Below are positions 56,003-64,000 of a DNA stretch of 64,000 nucleotides, in pieces. Position 1 is the stretch's first letter, and each line of letters opens with the position of its first letter. Origin of the DNA: Siderastrea siderea (lineage: Eukaryota; Cnidaria; Anthozoa; Scleractinia; Rhizangiidae); contig OZ034971.1 in the NCBI GenBank assembly GCA_964030785.1, forward strand, positions 36,441,804 to 36,505,803, written 5' to 3'. Both the position numbers and the translations under genes were made by a program. The notes under the pieces are model-generated. The model did not search any database. It saw only the letters and a program-made list of their open reading frames with translations, and had not been told where the DNA came from.

Positions 56003-57814
56003 CTAAAAGAAGATGAAAAATTAAATAAGCTTAAGTACTTCTTATTTCCAGCCTTACGGAGTTTAGTCTTACTTCTTCAGGTTTGATGAAGATCGTGCAC
56101 AACTTAAATATTAGCAGTAGGTGCTACAATTAGGGTATAGGTTTCATGCATTAATTAACTTTTTGTGGATTAAAACAGTCCAAAGAACATTTTGGGGCAT
56201 GTCAACCTCCCCATCCTCGATGCCAAGTTTAGGTTAGTGTACAGAAAGAAAGAAAGTATCAGCGCCAGTTTCATTCATGAAGATAGCTTTGGATAAAACA
56301 AGAAGCCGTGACGTTTCATTGGAAAACCCATGTATCTTAGCGTTAACAAACCAGATGATTCCATGAGCCCTTGTCCTAATCAAACTCACCTCTCATACAG
56401 TCTTTGACACTTAACAATTTAGCAATTTATATTTTGTTACTAGCGTTACCTTAAACTTAACCTTACTCGTCTGATAAACATTCAGTCTAGGTTCTCATTG
56501 ATTCAACACACATAGGAATTAGCAGCGGATAACTCTGCTTTTCAAAAGTTTTTCCATAAATATGGCCAAAAAAATCAGCAACGATTGCCAAAGCTGAGCA
56601 TTTAATAAAACAAGCTATTATTCCACTCGCGTTTGTTGGATATGAGGTCACTTATATATATGTAACAATTAACTTGGCCATATACACACCTCATTGGTTA
56701 TCCATGCTCGTGGAATGTCCAATGCGTGCTCTTAAATCTCAGTTAACGTCATTTTTGTCTTTTTTTCAGGAATCGGGGAGGTTTTTCACACCCGCGAAAG
56801 TGACTAGTTATTCACACAAGTATTACTTACCTCCTATCCTTAAACCAAATGAAGAATGGTAATGTACCCCACACTACGTTTGGTTGAGGTTTTTTACAAA
56901 ACAACAACAAAACTTATTTTATAGTGGACGTTGACTTTGTACTTTTCAGTTGGTTGACGTTATGGATATCGCGAAAATGTCACTGTTATCAGCGAAAATT
57001 TAGCCAAACAGTTTTACCCAAGTTTTAACCTCTCCAAAATGAAAAGCTTTGGAGCAACTGAGCGATGGAAAAAAGTGATCTTGAAAAAATGAACTGCAAA
57101 CCCTCATAATACAACTGAACCACACATGTACATATTAATGTAACTGAAAGCTTCACACACCTCTGGTATCAGTAGCTGTAGAATATTCAGGGCACGCTGC
57201 AAGGCAATGGAAACCTGCAATATTTTTGTTAATACAGAAATTCGCCCAATGGCCGCTGTAGCAAGCGTCGCTGAAGATCATTGGGTAGTACACTCCTCCA
57301 GGCACCATGTCAAAAATTTCTTGAATACTGATTGTCCCATCAGCAAAGCACCAGTTTCCAGTTCCAATTTCTCCATGTCCAGTGTAGTACAACATTGGTT
57401 TGGTCTTACTACGTTTGCAGATATCAAACAATTTACTGATATGTCCAAGAGCTACGGACTTGGTTAAATAAAGATCCATAACCCTGTTGTGCAAGTGAGC
57501 TTTATTTCCAAGTATGCAATGTTGCATGTTGGCTATGTCATGAGTAACACCTGCAAGAAATGCACCGTTCCTGTCTTGAGGAGCATCCCGAGGTCTTCTT
57601 TCAGAAACATGGATGTTTCCTGGAGGATTTGAAGCACCTGCAAGTAGTAGCCAGTGAGGCTCAGCTGTAGTTGGCTTCCACTGTGACCACAAGTCAATTC
57701 GACCAACGTAGGGCCCCTGTGCAATTGCAGAACCAGCAAGACTGGTCATGGTTCTAATACGGGAATTTGGAATGCTTGGTCGGAAACCTCCGTTATTTGG
57801 GCTTGTTTGGTTAC
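55137..57814 (-). CDS. Caspase-like (C14) protease fused to DUF7477-like repeats, copy 2 (5' end not found)
   Basis: Gene-level entry for exons 57161-57814 and 55137-56002, the same lengths and phases as copy 1 (654 and 866 nt). Catalytic His (YYTGHGEIG) and Cys (FSDACYSGHW) are kept, and both frames are open, so the copy appears functional. By my alignment the caspase exon has 11 replacements in about 197 residues against copy 1. The first ~165 residues of the second exon are also close, while the last ~110 differ heavily. The upstream phase-1 acceptor is intact, so a start exon is expected above 57.8 kb. Any proposed function is inference, as for copy 1. Confidence 0.75.
56003..57160 (-). 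other. Intron between caspase-like and repeat exons, copy 2
   Basis: Paralogous to 45493-46640. The site equivalent to the possible alternative first exon carries a stop codon (ATG GAT AAC CAA TGA). Confidence 0.6.
57161..57814 (-). CDS. Caspase-like domain exon, copy 2
   Basis: Acceptor TTTATCTCAG, donor CCAGAG|GTGTGT. Same motif order as copy 1, with changes such as IFSDACYSG for IFIDACYSG and VPGGVYYP for IPEGVYYP. The in-frame extension above the acceptor is intron. Confidence 0.8.
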
Positions 57815-58431
57815 CTGAGATAAAAATACGACTTTTTTCAGCCACTTAGCGACTGCAAGTCACTTCGTCCATCATCATTGTGTTCGCCCCACTATTCCCC
57901 AAGCATTAGACTTTCTGGTCCAACTGCTTGAATGTGCCGGGTATACGATAGAGGTCATGGTAAATCAGTATCGTATCAAGAGTTACTTAGCGTTGTTGAC
58001 ATGAACACATTGGAGCATAGGCGAATCTGCCAATCACTTGAACCGCTTTACAAGTCTTTATACTGCCATGGTAATATGTATATTCGTTATCTTTTTAAGG
58101 AGTAAGGTAGTAACTTAACAGTAGGTGGTGAGAAGTCTGGCTAAGTTCAGTCTTGACTGGATGAAGAACTATTCACATACAAAGTGAATATCTGGGACTC
58201 ACTAAAAACCGATTAAGGCAGTAAAATCTTGTTGAATTTAAAAAGAAAATTAAAAATGTTAAATTTTGAGATATGAATAAAATTGTAAATTTTTGTTCTC
58301 TTCTTCCTAGCTTGTTTTTAAAATTTATTGTACATAATTGAATTTTTATACCTTTTGTAACTAGCTTCTTATATAGTTTTTACTATTTAGTTTTTATATT
58401 TTTTTTGTTAATTTTTTCTCTTTTTAGATGT

Positions 58432-59000
58432 CAACCTCGTTCCCAGGGTCTCTCTCTCCCCGCTCCCAAGAGCGAGAGAAGAGAGACCCTGGTCTGGTCT
58501 GGTCACGTGCGTCCCAAAATCTGGGACGTGGCAAATAAACGTTTGGTGGGAGGAGCCGATGAGTGTGAATTTTGTCTCTACTTAGTATAGGGGAGAGCGG
58601 AAAGTGTTGCAAGTCAAAAAATGGCGCGAAAGAATCTTTTTCAAATGTGAAATGGCGAGTGGAGTTCATCCACAGACCCCGAAAAAAACGTATAAATCGA
58701 GTGCTAGTGGAAAACTAAGTTGCTGCAGGCTTTGTAGATCGACTAGTGAAGTTCACTTCAAAAATATTTTCGCGAAGGCAAATAGAGTTCTGCTTATCGC
58801 GGCCGAAGATGTTTACGGGCAATCATTGAGAATTGCAATCGCTTTGAAATTGACAAAAGAAAACACGACAAAAGTCTTGAAATTCGAGGACCCCTCCCTA
58901 ACGTTTTCATTTGTCTCAGAGCCACGTGACCAGACCAGACCAGGGTCTCTCTTCTCTCGCTCTTGGGGGCGGGGAGAGAGAGACCCTGGGAACGAGGTTG
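58432..59000 (+). mobile_element. TIR element, 569 bp, 9-bp target duplication, with zinc-finger-like frame
   Basis: The ends CAACCTCGTTCCCAGGGTC and the inverted copy are each flanked by TTTAGATGT (58423-58431 and 59001-59009). Same family as 5946-7215 by termini and duplication length. The interior plus strand has an open frame with the segment LSCCRLCRSTSEVHF followed by NIFAKANRVLLIAAEDVYG. This resembles the N-terminal C2-type zinc-finger of some transposases, so it may be an internally deleted copy retaining a DNA-binding exon. Confidence 0.88.
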
Positions 59001-59749
59001 TTTAGATGTACGTACGCATCTTGAACGAGCTTTCAGCTCATAGACGTTGCAAGGGTAAATAAACGATCGTTGATTGTTGTTGTTGTTGTTGTTTTTGGTA
59101 TAAACACTGCTAGGTACCGTCTCATTTGGCGCTCATTTATTACATTTATGTTACGTAAACCCATCAAGCAATCGATGGAGTCGTCAAATCAACGGTAATT
59201 AAGGGTGGATTCATTTGCAGCATACGCGTATAGCTGTCGCTTTGGCACGTGCGAATTTTCTATCGTTTTTTCGAACAAAAAACAAAAGAATATTCCCACG
59301 CGCTAGAGCTACAGCTTTTCGCGTATACTGCAAAGAAATCAATCCTAAATTTGCATCTCATCCCGCTGACCCAAGCATTTTGTGAGGTCACTACTTTAAG
59401 TTTACTTAGTTATTTGAAGCCATTTAGGCCTGTGTCCATAAGTACCACGGAAAAAGGCTACTGGGCACACCTCATCTTTCTGGGTTAATGCCTGTAGAGT
59501 TTGAAGAAAACTGTTTTGTTGCTAGAATTGAAGTAATCTTAGAGGGTCGCAATGGGGTTAACTGTTAGCCATAAAACAACAAAACTTTAGTCGTTAGGTG
59601 TACAAATTGAAATATTTTAACCGTTAGTCGTATAAAAGTTAACTGTAAAAACATTTGTAGCCATGATTTGTCATTTTAAAAGGATCAAGACTGTTCATGT
59701 TTCTTGGCTCGTGGCTAATGCGGCTACATACGGCTACTAATTGTCCCTA

Positions 59750-61730
59750 CCCTACTAGACTATGTCTGTAGGGTTTGAACGAAAGTGTACTGATGATGTA
59801 TAGAACTGACACCAAGGACTTCAATTGCTGAAAAGTGTTGATAGGATTCTGGAGAGGTGTGAACTTCATTTCTTCGATGAAACTAACTTTTAGTTCAGAA
59901 ATCACTTATAACTGCAGCAAAAGATCTTTCCTGCTCTAGATGTAGATTGGTTAACTGATAGTTTGCTCTTTCAGTTTATTCAAAGAAAGGGTTAAACGAT
60001 TCCTGTATTAGCTTGCAGATGGTTTCGCAACTGGTCACACAACAGTGTTGGCCTCTGATCAACACCCGAAACATCAAATTAGGGGAATTCCCTAATTCCT
60101 AGTAGAAACTGCTCATGTGATAATCATGTGGATTAACCGGGTCATAGCCAACCAATAGCTACAATAATAAGGTTGTTTTAGATTACTCGGCCTTAAGTAT
60201 CTAGCGTTGTTTTTCAAAGCCATCTTTAATAGAAGGGAGGTGGTTGAGTTTTTTTCCCGGAGTCAGCAAAAAGTGTTTTTAGTCTTAACCTTTTTTATTG
60301 ATGTAAGAATTTTCCCAGCCTTAGCAAGTTGTATTCGTTGCATGATTCAAAGCTTCACCCCAATCCATTATGAAATTGAGCCCATTGAAACACGTGAGCC
60401 GTAAAAGTAGGGTACCCGTGATGCTATGCGCGCCCACAAAGGCTACCGCTACCGGCGGTCCCTTTTGAGTCTCGACATGAGAATGCTCGAGAGTACTGGG
60501 CTATTGTACTCGCCACAGACAAATAAATTGAATAGAGGCAATGAAACAAGTAAGATCGTAAAGCGATGTTAATGTTACCATTATATTGCAAAACGAAGAC
60601 CACTTTCTGCTGTTATGTTTTATTAAAAATGAGCCATATTGCAGAAAACATTCTGTATTCCTTCTAATCAGTAGAACAAATAGACGCAAAAGGATATCAG
60701 TAACACGAAAAGGATCAAAAAATTGATCGATGAAGTCAATTCCTTGATTAACACTAAGCCTGAACCAGGAGTTAGATCTTGGGAAGTAGCACGAAGAAGA
60801 AGTGATTTTGAAGTTGCATTACTTCTTCTTGGTCTTTTGATTTGGAGAAACTAAAAAACAGTTTTAGTTTGATTATTTTCAAGAATCAGGAGATACTGTT
60901 TCTTTAGATCACGGTTGAATAACTGCCGCTGAATATTGCAGTCTTAGTGTTGTAAGACTTGTAAGGAAACACAGAATGAAACAATGAAACGTAGTTACGA
61001 TGGTTGTTTGAAATCATCCGCTACATAGAAATATATTCGGTGATAGTTTAGGACATCGTTCTTTAAACTTTTCTTTTTAGTACCAATCCTAACGTGCAGC
61101 AAGAAATTCCACTTCATATTAATACTGAATTAACTGTAAAATAGATCGTAAATTACATGATCTACAACATATCTTTGCGGAAACAAAACTTATTCAAATT
61201 TAATTACTTGACTATAAATTGCTGTTGAGTAGGAGCGTTTTTTACGTATTTGCCAAATACTCGATTTTTCTTAGAAAGTCTGCTTGGGGTCTACGTGGGA
61301 TATGTCCCTGTTTGCTCACGACAGATAAGCGCAATGAAAACAGTGAAACGATATTTACTTTACTTTGAGAAAAAGAGTTTTACTTTCGAAGCTTGTTTGG
61401 AATCATCCGCTACCCGAAAATTCGGCGATAGTTTAGGTGGTCGCCCGCTAACCTTTGTTTTTGACTAGTCTGATCAATCGACCATTGGTTTACTGTGCAA
61501 TCACTGTTGTAGCATCTTCACCGCAACTGATTCTACTGTAGAATAGAGCGTATAATTATGTGATGTAAAATAAAACGAATTCAAATTAAGTGACCTGTAT
61601 ATGTTGCTCTCGATAAGAAGCGCCTATCTGCTATCGAAATAAACGACTGCTCGGGACCTTATTAGGCCTAAGTAAAATGCCTGTTACCAATTTTGTATTC
61701 CTTTCGAAACTTCTGGACTTAACACCCCCG
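59750..61730. repeat. Duplicated upstream block, copy 2
   Basis: From about 60090 paralogous to 50107-51860. The first part (CTATGTCTGTAGGGTTTGAA, ATGAAACTAACTTTTAGTTC) is shared with 62130-62480. Confidence 0.8.
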
Positions 61731-62129
61731 CATGGCTGACATTCAGAAGCTCTTGGGAGACACAGAGAATACCAGGCTTTAATCTGTTAATATTCCTGCT
61801 TTGGCCACAAATCGCGTGCAATTTTAGAAAAAAAAGGTTCGCGATCGCTTGCCTGATCTTATTCATTTATAAGCAATTGCAACCAAACGAATGATGAAGA
61901 AAATGACGATTTCTGCTCGTCGAATCTCGGCATATTGAGTAACAACTAGCGCGTTTTCTTGACATTTTTAAACAGTAAAATAAATAGTTTGTCAAAAACA
62001 AATAAAGTCGCATGTTAGTTGTGTCAAGTGCCCTCAAGTCTGCATTATAAAGCATCACTTACCAGATGTGCATTATAAATTTCTGCTTGCAAGTTTGTTG
62101 ACTAAAATTCTCATTTGCACTTTATTCTC

Positions 62130-63520
62130 CTAGACTAATATCTGCAGAGTTTGAACAAAACCGTACTGAAAATGTGTAGAACTGAGAAGTAATTCTAGGT
62201 AATGATGGAAACACCTAGGACTGCAAAAAATGGAAAGTGTTGGTGGGATGCTAAGAAGGTTTGAATTCATGCTTTCTTCGAAGACGCTAACTTCTAGGTC
62301 AGAAATCACTTATCATTGCAGCAAATTAAAAGATCTTACCTGGTCTAGGATGTAGGTTGCTTTTCTTATATTTTGCTCTTTCAGTGTATTTACAGAAAGG
62401 ATTAACCGCGATTTCTGTATTAGTTTGCAGATGGTTTCGCAAAGTCAGACAACAGTGTTGGCCTCTGATGTCGAATTCCCCGACCACTCGAACAAAGCTG
62501 CAAACAACATCCTGAATATCAAATTAGGGGAATTCCCTAATTCCTAGAAACTGAGAACAACAGATGTTTTGAAGGCTCGTGTGATAATCACGTGGATTAT
62601 TCGTGTCGAGGTTGTTAAGGATTGCTCAGTCTTAGCATCTAGCTTTGTTTTTACAAAGCCATCTTACTGTGAATTGTTCCGGGTTTTTTTCCCAGCGTCA
62701 GCAAGAAGTGTTTTTTTTTCGTCATAACATTTTACATAAGGCTTTTTCCCAGTCTCAGCAAGTTGTATTCGTTGTATATTCAAAGCTTTTCTCTAGAATC
62801 CCTTCAGAGTACAAGTAAGACCATAGTCACCATATAGCTGTTACCACCATATTGCAAAGTGAAGCCTATTTTCTGCTACTATTGAATTTTATTTTACAAA
62901 AAATGATACATATCGCAAAAAAAATCCTTATACATTCAGTAGAACAAACAGACGAAAACGGATTTTAGTAACATGAATTCGTTTAACGGATCAACAAATT
63001 GATCGATGAAGTCACTCTCTAAAAATTAACACTTTGAAGCCTGTTCCTGAGTTACATCTTGGGACGCGGTGCGTAGAAAACTGGCGATTCCGAAGTTTCA
63101 TTACTTCGTCTTCGTCTTTTGATAAACAATTTTAGTATGATCATTTCCAAGAATCAGGAGCTACTTTTTTCGGACCACGGTTGAATAACTGCTGCTGAAT
63201 ATCGCTTGCTAAACTTTCCTTTTTAGTACCAATCGATCACTCGCTGGTTTAACGTGCAGCTACGAGTTCCACCTCATACAAATACTTATTTAACTGTAAA
63301 ATAGATCGTATAATTACATGATCTACAAAGTCACTTTGCACAAACAAAACGAAATCAAACAAAATTACCCGTATAAGTTGCTGTCGCGTAGGAACGTCGT
63401 TCATGTATTTGTACATGTATCTGTAAAGAAAGTCTGCTTGGGGTCTATGTGGGATACGTGTCAGTGATAATTTGTCATTCTCTAGAAACTTCTGGATACC
63501 AACGCACAAATTAACAATTT
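62130..63520. repeat. Duplicated upstream block, copy 3 (decayed)
   Basis: GACTAATATCTGCAGAGTTT, CAGACAACAGTGTTGGCCTC and AATTCCCTAATTCCTAG follow in the same order as 59.75-60.1 kb. TAGTACCAATCGATCACTCG and GTCTGCTTGGGGTCTATGTG match the later part. It holds a donor-like CCAG|GTAAGATC near 62336 on the minus strand. Confidence 0.75.
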
Positions 63521-63709
63521 CTGCTCATCGAACGTTGCGCGTGTTATCTCTTTTTACAGTGTTAATTACGTAGTATATCAGGATGTATAATATGTAATTG
63601 ATCAAAAGCAAATAAAATGATGTGTGTAGTTATAGCAAACATTGTCCTCAAGCCTCTTTCGTCATATAAATCAACATTTATCAGATATGCATCAGTAAAT
63701 TTTGCTAGT

Positions 63710-64000
63710 AAGACCTCATTTCCGTAGAGTTTATGTAGAGTTTAAACAACAAAATTGCTTTACTTGTTTTACAAGTCAGAAAACATCCAGGACTGCAGCA
63801 TTTGACAAATGATTTGTATTTGATCGCGCAACCTCCTAGGTACATTTAAAAAAAACGTTGGAAAATATTAACATGACATAACAGTTAAAAATCCTACTTG
63901 GTGTTTATAGTTATAGTAGGTCACCGATATCCTTATATTTTGTTCTCTCAGTAGCGTATTAACATAGAGGATTAAACTTTTCCTTTTAGTACAGATAGTT
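63710..64000. repeat. Start of a fourth unit, cut by the window edge
   Basis: AACATCCAGGACTGCAGC, CTCAGTAGCG and TATAGTAGGTCACCGATATC resemble the opening of the previous unit. Confidence 0.55.

Larger units (their letters stand above)
54298..57870. repeat. Segmental duplication, copy 2 of gene block
   Basis: Paralogous to 43762-47345 over gene, intron and 3' flank. The left limit abuts the LINE fragment; the right limit is near TCACTTCGTCCA. Confidence 0.88.
57871..64000. other. Right end of window: repeats and duplicated upstream units
   Basis: No complete gene. Contents: LINE-tail-like sequence interrupted by a 569-bp TIR element (58432-59000), a repeat shared with 48.2 kb (about 59540-59750), and a series of related ~1.5-2-kb units (about 59750-61730, 62130-63520 and from 63710 to the edge). 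The missing start exon of gene copy 2 is expected here or beyond. Confidence 0.5.

Noticed and set aside
57880..58030. Plus-strand stretch FLVQLLECAGYTIEVMVNQY resembling a tyrosine-recombinase N-terminal region
   Set aside because: Short, stops soon after, and no catalytic region follows; too weak to annotate.

Overview
The window is eukaryotic nuclear DNA: split genes with GT-AG introns, SINE and LINE debris, and many small inverted-repeat transposons. The AT-rich composition, the gene content (PIGZ, a multi-granulin precursor, DCAKD, caspase-like genes) and repeat sequences that recur in coral and anemone genomes suggest a cnidarian, probably an anthozoan. That assignment is inference; no database was searched. 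Every host gene I can support lies on the minus strand.

Layout from low to high coordinates. (1) 199-1764: an intact, intronless GPI mannosyltransferase 4 gene (PIGZ/SMP3). (2) 4250-19631: a very large granulin precursor in five coding exons whose splice phases I could join without a break (288+233+6305+154+175 nt, 2384 codons plus stop). One 6.3-kb exon carries about 26 granulin modules in 234-bp units, and these are grouped into 702-bp higher-order repeats. Its introns hold a SINE, a 1.27-kb element with a 9-bp target duplication and several MITEs. (3) 19.6-34.4 kb: no recognisable host gene. It contains MITEs, two large foldbacks and a 5.65-kb segment bounded by inverted repeats. (4) 34397-40725: a complete four-exon dephospho-CoA kinase domain gene (DCAKD, 228 aa). 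(5) 44627-47294 and 55137-57814: two tandemly duplicated genes, each joining a caspase-like (C14) protease exon with intact His and Cys to an exon of repeats resembling DUF7477. They sit in a segmental duplication, and related non-coding units continue to the right edge of the window. The two proteins are nearly identical except in the last ~110 residues, where coding sequence differs more than the flanking intron. This protease-plus-repeat pair is the best candidate here for an under-described system, possibly an immune or cell-death effector with a diversifying recognition face.

PIGZ and DCAKD are ordinary housekeeping genes. The granulin and caspase-like loci both look evolutionarily active. 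Much of the rest is transposon-derived, with target duplications of TTAA, TA or 9 bp that can be read directly from the sequence.
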